In this document: positions 27,154-37,786 of the stretch, one piece after another
How positions within the stretch are numbered: the first letter of the stretch is position 1
Layout: each line of letters opens with the position of its first letter
Assembly (NCBI GenBank): GCA_021795395.1
Contig: JAJYPN010000027.1
Coordinates: 1 to 38,390, forward strand
From: Pseudomonadota bacterium
GTDB lineage: Bacteria > Pseudomonadota > Gammaproteobacteria > Burkholderiales > Sulfuriferulaceae
Direction: 5' to 3'
DNA: 38,390 nt
Position numbers and translations under genes: made by a program
Notes under the pieces: model-generated
The model's database searches: none
What the model saw: only the letters and a program-made list of their open reading frames with translations
Told to the model about the DNA's origin: nothing

Positions 27154-28226
27154 ACGGTATCGAACCTCCGCATGGCCAAGCCGCAGGCGACCATCAATGC
27201 GGGCGCATCCACCGCCAGCTTGGTGGCCAGCACGCGAGCGGAACACGTCATGCCGACAAAAGGATTGGCAACCAGCGTACTGGCCTCGGTGCGGTTCGCA
27301 ACCGCCTCATCGAGTCCGGGCAAGACAGCGCAACCGCCAGCCAGGACGATATGGTCGACCTTGATATAAGAAGTGGAGGAAAAAAACAACTGCAACGCCC
27401 GGCTGATTTCAAGGGCAAGCGTTTCGATAAAGGGGTGCAGCACTTCGAGATCGTAATTTTCCAGCAAATTACCCTTGCGTTTCGCTTTTTCGGCTTCTTC
27501 TGACGACAGTCCGTAACGGCGCTGAATTTCCAGCGTCAGCTGATTGCCGCCGAATGATTGTTCGCGCGAATAAACCATGACATGGTTGACGAATACCATG
27601 ATATGCATGGTGGTTGCGCCGATATCTATCAAGGCGATGATCTGGCCCCTGCCGCTTTCCGGCAAAATATGTGCCATGCCTTCATAAGCCGTCTGGCTGG
27701 CATTGAATTCGGTATCCACCACCAGAACCTTCAGGCCGGCAGCCTCAGCCACCGCCACGCGATCTTCGACTTTTTCCTTGCGGCTCGCTACGATCAGAAC
27801 CTCGACATCGTTGTTCGAATTGGGTACCGGATTCAATATCTGAAAATCCAGATTGACTTCGTCCAGAGCAAAAGGTATGACCTGATTCGCCTCGGCCTCC
27901 ACCTGAATCTCCATTTCGTCTTCGGTCAAGTCGGCGGGCAAAATGATTTTCTTGGTAATGACCGCCGCAGCCGGCAACGCCAGCGCAACATGCCTGGAAC
28001 GCGATCCCATGCGCTCCCAGCCACGCTTCATGGCCTCTACCACTTCGTCCATTTTTGCGATATTTCCCTCTACTATCGCATCCTTGGGCAAGGGCTCGAT
28101 CGCATAGCGTTCGAGACTGCAACGTTCGCGACCCATCTCACCGAATTCCACCAGTTTTATCCCTGTCGAACTGATATCGACGCCAACCAAAGGAGGAGAA
28201 TTTATTTTAAGGAAGTTGAACTGCAA
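27150..28226 (-). CDS. pilM: Type IV pilus actin-like protein PilM
   Basis: 358 aa cytoplasmic protein of the FtsA/actin fold. The nucleotide-binding phosphate-1 motif is VGVDISSTGIKLVEF near the start, a phosphate-2 motif is ALIDIGATTMHIMVF, and the adenosine motif is IVLAGGCAVLPGLDE. PilM binds the N-terminus of PilN and connects the alignment complex to the motor. The start codon is TTG (28226) with AAGGGA about 6 nt upstream; no suitable ATG is present near it. It heads the operon pilMNOPQ, divergent from the penicillin-binding protein gene. Confidence 0.94.
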   Translation of the reverse strand: MQFNFLKINSPPLVGVDISSTGIKLVEFGEMGRERCSLERYAIEPLPKDAIVEGNIAKMDEVVEAMKRGWERMGSRSRHVALALPAAAVITKKIILPADLTEDEMEIQVEAEANQVIPFALDEVNLDFQILNPVPNSNNDVEVLIVASRKEKVEDRVAVAEAAGLKVLVVDTEFNASQTAYEGMAHILPESGRGQIIALIDIGATTMHIMVFVNHVMVYSREQSFGGNQLTLEIQRRYGLSSEEAEKAKRKGNLLENYDLEVLHPFIETLALEISRALQLFFSSTSYIKVDHIVLAGGCAVLPGLDEAVANRTEASTLVANPFVGMTCSARVLATKLAVDAPALMVACGLAMRRFDTV

Positions 28227-28282
28227 CAGAAATCCCTTTTTTATGTAATGGTTAGGAAGTGTATCAACAATTCACGTTAAAG

Positions 28283-28306
28283 CCTATCAGCAACTTTATA
28301 GGCTGT
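28283..28306. promoter_or_regulatory. 7-bp inverted repeat in the pilM/PBP1a divergent promoter region
   Basis: AGCCTAT (28283-28289) pairs with ATAGGCT (28300-28306) across 10 nt. It is central to the 186-bp gap between pilM and the PBP gene, so it could be a regulator site or an mRNA hairpin in the pilM leader. No T-run follows closely, so a terminator is unlikely. Confidence 0.3.
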
Positions 28307-28368
28307 AAACTATTTTTTCGGCTTCTGAAAATATTTATCATTTTTTATGGTCTTAATGATTTCGCATC

Positions 28369-28374
28369 TATAAT
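28369..28374 (+). promoter_or_regulatory. Consensus -10 element before the PBP1a gene
   Basis: TATAAT occurs 44 nt before the chosen ATG at 28413. A start of transcription about 7 nt downstream would fall after the upstream in-frame ATG at 28377, which argues that this ATG is not used. No good -35 lies 17-18 bp upstream. Confidence 0.4.
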
Positions 28375-28412
28375 GAATGCGTCAAAGAATACTTAGAATC
28401 GGAATATTCTTC

Positions 28413-30809
28413 ATGCTGAAATCACCTTGGCTCTATGTTTTAGCCATAATCACAGGTTTTTTTGCGCTGATCGCCGCGCTGGTATTGCTGGCTATCGCCT
28501 TGATTTATCCCAAATTGCCGGATTTGAGCGCACTCACCGATTACCGCCCGAAAATTCCCATGCGCGTCTACACCGTCGACGGCGCCCTGTTAGCGGAATT
28601 CGGTGAAGAACGTCGTGCAGTAGTCGATCTCGCACATACCCCCAAGATATTGCAGCAAGCGATACTTGCAGCAGAAGACGATCGTTTTTACCAGCACGGT
28701 GGCATCGACACTATGGGAGTATTGCGGGCGGCATTGAGCAATGTGGTGTCGGGAGGAGCAAAAGAAGGCGCGTCGACCATCACCATGCAAGTCGCGCGCA
28801 ATTTTTTCCTCTCCAGCGAAAAAACCTTCACGCGCAAACTGAATGAAGCGCTGCTTGCCATCAAAATCGAGCGGTCGCTGAGCAAGGATCAAATACTGAC
28901 GCTGTATATCAATCAGATCTATCTGGGGCAAAGGGCATACGGTTTTGCCGCCGCTGCGCAAGCCTATTTCGGCAAGCCGCTGAGCAAAATCGATATAGCC
29001 GAAGCCGCCATGCTCGCCGGATTGCCCAAAGCGCCGTCGCGCTACAATCCCGTCGTCAACCTGCCTCGCGCCGAAGCACGCCAGCATTACGTTCTGCATC
29101 GGATGCTCGAGTTGCATTATATCGATGCAGATCAATACAACGAGGCCATCAACGAGCCATTGATCATACGCAAAAACCAGATGTCCAATATTCAGGTAGG
29201 AGCAGACTATGTCGCCGAGATGATACGGCAGGCGATGTACGACCGCTATCAGGATGCCATCTATACCAACGGACTCAAGGTGTATACGACCTTGCGCAAG
29301 AAAGATCAGCGCATGGCGGACACGGCTTTGTGGCAAGGCGTTGAAACCTACGACCACAGGCACGGATATCGCGGCCCGGAAGGCACAGCCAGCCTACCCG
29401 AAAGCGACGAGACGCAATCTTCCACGTTGAATTCGGCACTTCAGGATAAATTCGCAGTACACGATCTCATTCCCGCCATCGTTCTCGCCGCCGACAGCAA
29501 ATCCGTACATGCCTACGCCAAGGACACCGGTTATATTGACATCAAGGGCGAGGGACTCAAGTTCGCTCAGCGCGGCCTGGGCAAAGCCGCTCCCGCCAAA
29601 CTCGCTCTCCGTCGCGGCTCCATCATCCGCGTTCAGAAAATTCCAGATACCGACAACTGGCGCATTACCCAGCTCCCACAAGCGCAAGCCGCCTTTATCG
29701 CCATGGACCCGAAAACCGGCGCAATTCTGGCACTGGTCGGCGGCTACGATTATAATTTGAACAAATACAATCATGTCACACAGGCCTTGCGGCAGCCCGG
29801 TTCGAGTTTCAAGCCGTTCATCTATTCCGCGGCGCTGGAAAAAGGCTTTACGGCAGCGACGCTAGTGGAGGATGAGCCGATTACGATCGACCCGGCGCAA
29901 ACCGGCGGGGTATTATGGGAACCCAAAAATTATGAAGGTACGTATGCGGGCATCGTCAGCGTAAGACAGGCATTAACCGAGTCGCTGAATCTGCCGACCA
30001 TCCGCATGCTTCAGGCCATCGGTCCGAGCTATGCCCGCGATTACGTCCAGCGCTTCGGCTTCGATGCTGCGCACCAGCCGCCCTATCTGACCCTGGCGCT
30101 AGGCGCCGGATCGGTTACCCCTTTGCAACTGGCGGCCGGATACGCAGTATTCGCCAACGGCGGCGCACAGGTCAAGCCCTATATCATCGATCATATCGTA
30201 GACCAGAACGGTCAGACGATCATGCGCACGATCCCTCAGGCACCTAGACAGGTCATCGATCCGCGTAACGCATTTATCATCACCAGTCTCATGCAGGATG
30301 TCGTCCGCCGCGGAACCGGCGCCAAGGTAGCCCAGCTCGGACGCAACGATCTTGCCGGCAAGACCGGCACGACCAATGACCAGAACGATGCCTGGTTTGC
30401 CGGATTTCAGCCCAATCTGGTCGCGGTTGCATGGATAGGTTACGATCAGCCGCGAACTCTGGGACGCGGTGAAACCGGCGCCCAGGCCGCATTGCCGATC
30501 TGGATGAAATATATGGGCGAAATGCTCAAGGGCGTACCGCAATCTCCTCCGGTTCCGCCCAACGGCGTGGTCACTGTAGCAATCAATCCCCTGACTGGCT
30601 TGCCGGTCGGGCCGGGCGAAACCGGAGTGCCGGAATACTTTTATCAGGAGGGAGTGCCTATGGCTCCCAATACCAGCACAACGCTCGCCGCTCCCGCCAA
30701 CGCACCTGCCAACGTTCCCGCCCCTCCATCCGCCGCCGTAGCCCCGGCAACGATTAGCGGCCCCGGCGCAAATCCTTTGAACTCGCTCCCGAATCCGCCG
30801 GTCAGGTAG
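28413..30809 (+). CDS. mrcA: Class A penicillin-binding protein 1A
   Basis: 798 aa from ATG 28413 (810 from ATG 28377). A single N-terminal membrane anchor (LYVLAIITGFFALIAALVLL) is followed by a GT51 glycosyltransferase domain with catalytic Glu in LAAEDDRFYQHGG and the ASTITMQVARN and LYLNQIYLG-type motifs. The OB-like linker leads to a transpeptidase domain with SSFK (PGSSFKPFIY), SLN (TESLNLPT) and KTGT (AGKTGTTNDQNDAWFAGF). It polymerises and cross-links peptidoglycan. The C-terminus is a Pro/Ala-rich tail. Head-to-head with pilM, as is usual for ponA/mrcA. Confidence 0.96.
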   Translation: MLKSPWLYVLAIITGFFALIAALVLLAIALIYPKLPDLSALTDYRPKIPMRVYTVDGALLAEFGEERRAVVDLAHTPKILQQAILAAEDDRFYQHGGIDTMGVLRAALSNVVSGGAKEGASTITMQVARNFFLSSEKTFTRKLNEALLAIKIERSLSKDQILTLYINQIYLGQRAYGFAAAAQAYFGKPLSKIDIAEAAMLAGLPKAPSRYNPVVNLPRAEARQHYVLHRMLELHYIDADQYNEAINEPLIIRKNQMSNIQVGADYVAEMIRQAMYDRYQDAIYTNGLKVYTTLRKKDQRMADTALWQGVETYDHRHGYRGPEGTASLPESDETQSSTLNSALQDKFAVHDLIPAIVLAADSKSVHAYAKDTGYIDIKGEGLKFAQRGLGKAAPAKLALRRGSIIRVQKIPDTDNWRITQLPQAQAAFIAMDPKTGAILALVGGYDYNLNKYNHVTQALRQPGSSFKPFIYSAALEKGFTAATLVEDEPITIDPAQTGGVLWEPKNYEGTYAGIVSVRQALTESLNLPTIRMLQAIGPSYARDYVQRFGFDAAHQPPYLTLALGAGSVTPLQLAAGYAVFANGGAQVKPYIIDHIVDQNGQTIMRTIPQAPRQVIDPRNAFIITSLMQDVVRRGTGAKVAQLGRNDLAGKTGTTNDQNDAWFAGFQPNLVAVAWIGYDQPRTLGRGETGAQAALPIWMKYMGEMLKGVPQSPPVPPNGVVTVAINPLTGLPVGPGETGVPEYFYQEGVPMAPNTSTTLAAPANAPANVPAPPSAAVAPATISGPGANPLNSLPNPPVR

Positions 30810-30816
30810 CCCCGCG

Positions 30817-32463
<1,647 letters not shown>

Positions 32464-32493
32464 TTATTCTGCAGATGGCGTAACTTGCCGTCT

Positions 32494-32579
32494 CCCGCTT
32501 CTCCTCCCTGAGCGGGCGTTCTGACGCTAGTCAGAACATTTTAACCTCGGCTATACTCCCCTTTAGTCGAGGTTTTTTT
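32494..32579. other. Three consecutive hairpins between engB and hemB
   Basis: Stem 1 is CCCGCT (32494-32499) with AGCGGG (32511-32516). Stem 2 is GTTCTGAC (32518-32525) with GTCAGAAC (32530-32537), a perfect 8-bp stem with a 4-nt loop. Stem 3 is AACCTCG (32543-32549) with CGAGGTT (32568-32574), overlapping the engB stop at 32563 and followed on the plus strand by seven Ts (32573-32579). Stem 3 could terminate plus-strand transcription, though no plus-strand gene ends here. In the engB-to-hemB direction no T-run follows. Confidence 0.5.
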
Positions 32580-33183
32580 CGCCCTGTGAAACTGGTTCGA
32601 ACCATTTGGAAACAATCAGTTCAACTTCTTCCTTACCCTGTTTTTTCAGACTCGAAAATAGCTGAACGGTAAAAACGGGAGACAATTTTTCAAACTCCTG
32701 ACGGACAAAACGCAATGTGGCTGCGGCATCGCTACGATTAAGTTTATCACTTTTCGTCAGCAGGCAATGCACCGGCTTGCCCGTGGGCAAAAACCAGTCC
32801 AACATGACCTGATCGAGCTGGGTCAACGGATGCCGCGCGTCCATGATCAACACCAACCCGCGCAATTGAGGCCGCAATGCCAAATAATCGCCCAGCAGTC
32901 CGCGCCAGTGATCTTTTACCGCGTTCGGCACCTTGGCAAAACCGTATCCGGGCAAATCGACCAGATAACGCCTTTCCCCCAGGCTGAAATAATTGATATG
33001 CTGAGTCCTTCCCGGCGTTTTGCTCACGAAAGCGAGCCGTGTTTTATTGGCGAGAGTGTTGATGGCGCTCGACTTGCCGGCATTTGACCGCCCCGCAAAA
33101 GCAACTTCGGCCAGACTTTCTGCAGGCAAATCACACAAATGGTTAACAGTAGTATAAAATGCTGCTGGTTGAAAAAAATTCAT
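32563..33183 (-). CDS. engB: Ribosome biogenesis GTPase EngB (YsxC/YihA)
   Basis: 206 aa, usual size. G1 is GRSNAGKS (31-38), G2 Thr lies in [13 protein letters not shown]3 is DLPGYG (76-81) and G4 is TKSDK near 142. EngB is an essential GTPase for 50S subunit assembly. It starts at ATG 33183 and is divergent from the cytochrome c4 gene (104 bp between). The hemB-engB-c4 order is common in betaproteobacteria. Confidence 0.96.
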   Translation of the reverse strand: MNFFQPAAFYTTVNHLCDLPAESLAEVAFAGRSNAGKSSAINTLANKTRLAFVSKTPGRTQHINYFSLGERRYLVDLPGYGFAKVPNAVKDHWRGLLGDYLALRPQLRGLVLIMDARHPLTQLDQVMLDWFLPTGKPVHCLLTKSDKLNRSDAAATLRFVRQEFEKLSPVFTVQLFSSLKKQGKEEVELIVSKWFEPVSQGEKNLD

Positions 33184-33287
33184 AAATTTAATACCAAAAA
33201 TACCCCCCGACAGAACGGGCTGGCGTGAAAAATAAAATGAGGATAGAATAATCGTTTTTTAGCATGTTACGGTAGAGGAGTTCTCAA

Positions 33288-33929
33288 TTGAAGTCACAAA
33301 TGAAGAATATCATGGCGTTTGCGGCACTCGCTGCTTTGACCACATTTTCCCTTGCTCGCGCGGATGATACCACCTCCCAGAGTGGCATGGCTAAAGCTCA
33401 GCAATTAGCATCTACGGTTTGTGTGGCCTGTCATGGAGCGGATGGCAACAGCGCCTCGCCGAACTTTCCCAAACTGGCGGGTCAGCAACCCGAGTATATC
33501 ACCAAGCAGTTAATGAATTTCAAATCGGGAGCTCGCACCAACCCTATCATGCAGGGTATCGTAACCAGCAACAATCTGACGCCGGACGATATGAAAAATC
33601 TGGGGATTTATTTTTCCCAGCAAACCATCAAACCCGGCGCTGCCAAAGACAAGACTCTGGCCGAAGAAGGCGAGAAAATATTCAAGGGCGGCGATGCTGC
33701 AACCGGTACGCCCGCCTGCGCAGCTTGCCATGGCCCAACCGGCGCGGGAATTCCTTCGGAATTTCCGCGCTTGGCAGGCCAGCATGCCGCCTATATTTAT
33801 GCCCAGCTTAACAACTTCCGCCTGGGCGACCGCTCCAACGACGGCGGTAAAATGATGCGCACCATCGCAGCACGTTTGACCGATCACGAGATGAAGGCAG
33901 TAGCGGATTACGTTTCCGGTCTGCAATAA
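33288..33929 (+). CDS. Diheme cytochrome c4
   Basis: 213 aa. A signal peptide (MKSQMKNIMAFAALAALTTF, cleaved after about ARA) precedes two homologous cytochrome c domains with CVACH (45-49) and CAACH (141-145), each with a distal PKLAGQ or PRLAGQ motif and a later methionine ligand. Cytochrome c4 is a periplasmic electron carrier to terminal oxidases. The start codon is TTG 33288: AGAGGAG ends 7 nt before it, whereas the ATG at 33300 is 19 nt from it. A strong terminator follows. The adjacent resB/ccsA genes supply the heme attachment system. Confidence 0.94.
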   Translation: MKSQMKNIMAFAALAALTTFSLARADDTTSQSGMAKAQQLASTVCVACHGADGNSASPNFPKLAGQQPEYITKQLMNFKSGARTNPIMQGIVTSNNLTPDDMKNLGIYFSQQTIKPGAAKDKTLAEEGEKIFKGGDAATGTPACAACHGPTGAGIPSEFPRLAGQHAAYIYAQLNNFRLGDRSNDGGKMMRTIAARLTDHEMKAVADYVSGLQ

Positions 33930-33973
33930 TCCATCAAAACGCTGAACCTGGCGTCAACTTAATGGTCTGAAAG

Positions 33974-34006
33974 TGGGGGTGGCAGCAGTCACCCCCATTT
34001 ATTTTT
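33974..34006 (+). terminator. Rho-independent terminator after cytochrome c4
   Basis: TGGGGGTG (33974-33981) pairs with CACCCCCA (33990-33997), a perfect 8-bp GC-rich stem with an 8-nt loop, followed by TTTATTTTT (33998-34006). It lies 44 bp past the cytochrome c4 stop and separates it from resB. Confidence 0.9.
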
Positions 34007-34026
34007 CAGGGCGAATACGATTTTAA

Positions 34027-36033
34027 ATGACAAAAACGTCTGCATCATTTGCTCGTTCGTTTTATGAACTCCTGAGTTCAATGCGTTTTGCAATCAGCCT
34101 GTTTACCGTACTGGCGATTGCTTCCATCATAGGCACCGTTTTAAAACAAAACGAACCCTACGCCGATTACATCATCCAGTTCGGTCAGTACTGGTTTACC
34201 GTATTCGCATGGCTGGGGCTCTACGATGTGTATCGCACTCCCTGGTTTGTGATCATCCTGGCCTTTTTAGTCCTGTCCACCAGCACCTGCATTTACCGAA
34301 ACATGCCCAGCATGTTGCGAGAAATACGCAGCTACCGGGAACAAGCGACTGAACAGTCGCTCCGTCATTTTCATCATTACGCCGAATTTGCAACCCATGG
34401 CAATCCCTTGAACCTGCTGATGCGCTATCTCGATGCGCAGGGTTATCGTTATAAACAGGTACACAATAACGATACGGTGTTGCTGGCGGCAAAACGCGGC
34501 AGCGCCAATCGTTTAGGCTATCTGTTTACGCATAGCGCTATCGTGCTGATTTGTATCGGCGGCTTGCTGGACAGCAACCTGCCATTGAAGATAGAACAGG
34601 CCTTTGGCATCAAACGGCTGGAAACGCGCGACATTCCCGAAAGCCAGGTGCCAGCCGTCAGTCGACTGTCGCCCGATAATCTGTCGTTCCGAGGCAATGT
34701 CACCATCCCTGAAGGAACCAGCGCAGATGTGGTGTTTCTCAATATTGCCGACGGCTATATGGTGCAGGATCTGCCCTTCAGGATCGCACTGAACAAATTT
34801 CATATCGAGCATTACAGTACCGGGCAGCCCAAGGCTTTTGCCAGCGACATCGTCATTCTCGACAAAACGACGGGACTGCCCTTGCTGGCGCACACCATTA
34901 CCGTCAATCATCCGCTTACATACGACGGTATTGCCATCTATCAGGCCAGTTTCGGCGACGGCGGTACGCACCTCAATATGGACGGATGGAATTTGTTTGC
35001 TCACAGCGGCACCCCGTTTCCGGTCACGGGCGCAGTGCATGACAAGACAGAACTGGCTGCCGGCAATACGCGATACACCATAGAGTTCACCGATTTCCGC
35101 CCTTTCAACATCGAAAATCTGGGCGGCAACGATACACCGCAACACGATACCCGTGCGGTACTGGGCGGCAACGCCGTAGCCGACAAAAAAAATCTGCACA
35201 ACGTCGGCCCGAGTTTTCAATATAAAATTCGTGATCCGGAGGGGCAAGCGCATGAATACAGCAACTACATGCTGCCTATATTGATCGATGGCCGCTGGTA
35301 CCTGCTCTCCGGCATGCGCGATGCGCCTAACGAAGCCTTTCGCTATATCCGTTTTCCGCTGGATCCGGAGCGTACGCTCGCAGGCTTCATGCGCCTGCGC
35401 GGTGCCATGCTGGACCCCGCGCTGTTTCCGGAAATCGCACAACGTTTTACCCGCAGTGTTTTGCATGGCAGCGATGTCGACGCCCAGGCAAAATTAGCCG
35501 ACAGCACGGTCAAGGTTCTGGAGATGTTCAGCAAGGGCGGCTATAAAACCCTATCGAATTTCATCGAAACCAAAATCCCCGCCGCGCAGCGCGACGAAGC
35601 CGCACAAACTTACCTCAAAATTCTGGAATTGTCCGCTTTCGAAGCATACGGCATCGCGCAGCAGCAAGCGCATCTTCCGCCGCCGAAGCAGGATGACGAA
35701 ACCGGCTGGTTCATCCGCGACAGTCTGAATACCATCAACGATATATTTTTTTACGGCGCACCGGTATATTTGCAACTTGCCACCTATGACGAAGTCCAAG
35801 CGTCGGGTTTACAGTTGACTCGATCGCCCGGAGAATTTATTGTATTCGGAGGTTCGGGGCTGCTGGTGCTGGGCGTCTTCACCATGTTTTTTGTACGCGA
35901 ACGCCGGCTATGGTTATTGATTAAACCGAATCAGGTATTATTCGCCATGTCCAGCAATCGCAAAACGCTGGACTTTGAAAATGAATTCCTCCTGCGCAAA
36001 CAGCACCTTGCCGAAATTTTAAAGGAAAACTGA
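34027..36033 (+). CDS. resB: Cytochrome c biogenesis protein ResB/Ccs1
   Basis: 668 aa, System II cytochrome c synthase component. It has three N-terminal membrane helices (first: SSMRFAISLFTVLAIASIIG; then AFLVLSTSTCIY and LFTHSAIVLICIGG regions), a large periplasmic domain (about 190-600) and a last helix near 620-640 (SGLLVLGVFTMFFV). Family motifs include TVLKQNEPYADYI and TVNHPLTYDGIAIYQASFGD. With CcsA it delivers and attaches heme to apocytochromes at CXXCH. ccsA starts 2 bp after the stop, so they form an operon. No obvious strong RBS precedes the ATG. Confidence 0.94.
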   Translation: MTKTSASFARSFYELLSSMRFAISLFTVLAIASIIGTVLKQNEPYADYIIQFGQYWFTVFAWLGLYDVYRTPWFVIILAFLVLSTSTCIYRNMPSMLREIRSYREQATEQSLRHFHHYAEFATHGNPLNLLMRYLDAQGYRYKQVHNNDTVLLAAKRGSANRLGYLFTHSAIVLICIGGLLDSNLPLKIEQAFGIKRLETRDIPESQVPAVSRLSPDNLSFRGNVTIPEGTSADVVFLNIADGYMVQDLPFRIALNKFHIEHYSTGQPKAFASDIVILDKTTGLPLLAHTITVNHPLTYDGIAIYQASFGDGGTHLNMDGWNLFAHSGTPFPVTGAVHDKTELAAGNTRYTIEFTDFRPFNIENLGGNDTPQHDTRAVLGGNAVADKKNLHNVGPSFQYKIRDPEGQAHEYSNYMLPILIDGRWYLLSGMRDAPNEAFRYIRFPLDPERTLAGFMRLRGAMLDPALFPEIAQRFTRSVLHGSDVDAQAKLADSTVKVLEMFSKGGYKTLSNFIETKIPAAQRDEAAQTYLKILELSAFEAYGIAQQQAHLPPPKQDDETGWFIRDSLNTINDIFFYGAPVYLQLATYDEVQASGLQLTRSPGEFIVFGGSGLLVLGVFTMFFVRERRLWLLIKPNQVLFAMSSNRKTLDFENEFLLRKQHLAEILKEN

Positions 36034-36034
36034 T

Positions 36035-37177
36035 ATGCTACTCACCCAGACTATGCCGCGCCCTGCCCTGATCAGGCAACTCGATGTGTTCGATTGGCTC
36101 TTCGCCGCACTACTCTGGGGCGGGGCAATTTATGCGTTCAACCTGTACGGCGCGCATATGGACAGCTATGAAAAAGGCTTTCTGTTCGGCTTTGCCGCAA
36201 TATTCTCCGCATTGGGCTGGGCATGGAAACCGATACGTCTGCTGCTGCTTACCGTTGCGATTTTCAGTCTTCTGGGCATAGCGGATTATCACGGCAACCT
36301 TGCCCGGGCTCAATCCTCCTTTTTCCTCAAATATTTCCTGGCCAGCCAAACCGCCATCATGTGGATGAGCGTACTTTTTGTGCTGGCGACGCTGACGTAT
36401 TGGATCGGTTTTGCTGCACGCTCGGAATTTGCAGAGAAGGTCGGCAGCGCGCTGACCTGGAGCGCGCTGACCATGGGCATCATCGGGCTTCTGGTACGCT
36501 GGTACGAATCCTATCTGATCAGTCCTGATGTCGGTCATATTCCCATTTCCAACCTGTATGAAGTGTTTATTTTATTTTCCATCATCACGGCACTGCTGTA
36601 TTTATATTACGAAAACCGCTACGCCAACCGGCAGATGGGCGCTTTCGTATTGCCGGTAATCAGCGCAGCGGTGGGGTTTCTGCTGTGGTATACCTTTGAT
36701 CGGCAAGCGCAAAACATTCAGCCTCTGGTACCGGCCCTGCAATCGTACTGGATGAAAATCCACGTCCCCGCCAATTTTATCGGCTACGGTTCATTTTCTC
36801 TCGCCGCCATGGTCGGCGTCGCCTATTTGCTGGCTGACAAAGGCATATTGGCATCGCGTCTGCCCAAGCTGGAAGTACTGGACGACGTGATGTACAAATC
36901 CATCGCCGTCGGTTTCGGTTTTTTTACCGTCGCCACCATCCTCGGCGCATTGTGGGCAGCCGAAGCCTGGGGCGGTTACTGGTCCTGGGATCCGAAAGAA
37001 ACCTGGGCGCTGATCGTCTGGCTGAATTATGCGGCATGGCTGCACATCCGCCTGGTCAAAGGCCTGCGCGGACCCTTGCTGGCGTGGTGGGCGGTAGTCG
37101 GACTGTTTGTTACCATATTTGCATTTTTGGGCGTGAATATGTTTTTGTCGGGACTGCATTCTTACGGTACGCTGTGA
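36035..37177 (+). CDS. ccsA: Cytochrome c biogenesis protein CcsA/ResC
   Basis: 380 aa, polytopic with about eight membrane helices. The tryptophan-rich heme-handling (WWD) motif is WGGYWSWDPKETWALIVW (312-329). Conserved periplasmic histidines fit family positions, for example His243 in KIHVPANF and a His near the C-terminus in SGLHSYG. With ResB it exports heme and joins it to apocytochrome c (System II). AAAGGAAAA precedes the ATG by about 5 nt within the resB end. The stop precedes the decayed MNT gene by 25 bp. Confidence 0.95.
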   Translation: MLLTQTMPRPALIRQLDVFDWLFAALLWGGAIYAFNLYGAHMDSYEKGFLFGFAAIFSALGWAWKPIRLLLLTVAIFSLLGIADYHGNLARAQSSFFLKYFLASQTAIMWMSVLFVLATLTYWIGFAARSEFAEKVGSALTWSALTMGIIGLLVRWYESYLISPDVGHIPISNLYEVFILFSIITALLYLYYENRYANRQMGAFVLPVISAAVGFLLWYTFDRQAQNIQPLVPALQSYWMKIHVPANFIGYGSFSLAAMVGVAYLLADKGILASRLPKLEVLDDVMYKSIAVGFGFFTVATILGALWAAEAWGGYWSWDPKETWALIVWLNYAAWLHIRLVKGLRGPLLAWWAVVGLFVTIFAFLGVNMFLSGLHSYGTL

Positions 37178-37421
37178 ACCGGGGTTATTCCTGAACATCA
37201 ACATGATTCCAGAACACACCATACAATTGGCCGCCCGGCTTCTAGGCGACGCACCCAAGCCGGCCAGGGTGATTTTGTTTGGGTCCTATGCACGCGGCGA
37301 TGCTTCGGACGATTCCGACCTGGATTTCCTGATTATCGAACCGGAGTTGCAAGATAAATTCCGCGAGATGGTCCGCCTGAGACAGATACTACGGCCGTTA
37401 AAAGTACCGGTTGATGTGTTA

Positions 37422-37451
37422 GGGCTCGTTAATGAATAACCTGGACTTACG
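37422..37451 (+). repeat. Left terminal inverted repeat of the MITE
   Basis: 30 bp, identical to the complement of 37659-37688. It introduces the stop codon (TAA at 37437-37439) that truncates the MNT gene. Confidence 0.95.
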
Positions 37452-37658
37452 TTATCGTGTATTCGGGATGGATGCAAGGCGCAAAGTGCGGCGAATGGTT
37501 GTTCCATTCGCAAGCTTTGCAACGCCGCAGGCACCCGAATACACGACAACCCTCCGGGCTGGGGTCGCTTTGGGCGCATCCCGGCGTTGCGAACCGCTTG
37601 TTGTGAATGACACAACCGCACGTCTCGCGTCTTGGGCTGCATCCCAAAGCGACCCCAG

Positions 37659-37688
37659 CGTAAGTCCAGGTTATTCATTAACGAGCCC
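37659..37688 (-). repeat. Right terminal inverted repeat of the MITE
   Basis: 30 bp, perfect inverted copy of 37422-37451. The TTA at 37689-37691 directly follows. Confidence 0.95.
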
Positions 37689-37786
37689 TTAGTCTATTCG
37701 CAAGCCGAGATTAACCAGCAGCAGAATGCCTGTTCTACCGCTGTCTATTGGGCATTGCGTGAAGGCAAGGTATTGTATGACACGGT

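Larger units (their letters stand above)
37422..37688. mobile_element. MITE-like nonautonomous element with 30-bp perfect inverted repeats
   Basis: The 267-bp element is bounded by perfect 30-bp terminal inverted repeats, beginning GGGCTCGTTAATGAATAACC at the left and ending in its complement. It is flanked by a TTA duplication at 37419-37421 and 37689-37691. There is no transposase. TNA target duplications and GGG ends fit mobilisation by an IS5-family (IS427/IS1031/ISL2-type) transposase; this is inference. The interior holds further strong inverted repeats: 12 bp (37456-37467 with 37534-37545), 8 bp (37491-37498 with 37504-37511) and 16 bp (37559-37574 with 37643-37658). An 86-codon frame through it is probably chance. 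Confidence 0.92.

Noticed and set aside
37432-37692. 86-codon frame inside the MITE
   Set aside because: Starts within a terminal repeat, spans the element and has no recognisable domain; the minus strand is also open, so openness reflects composition.
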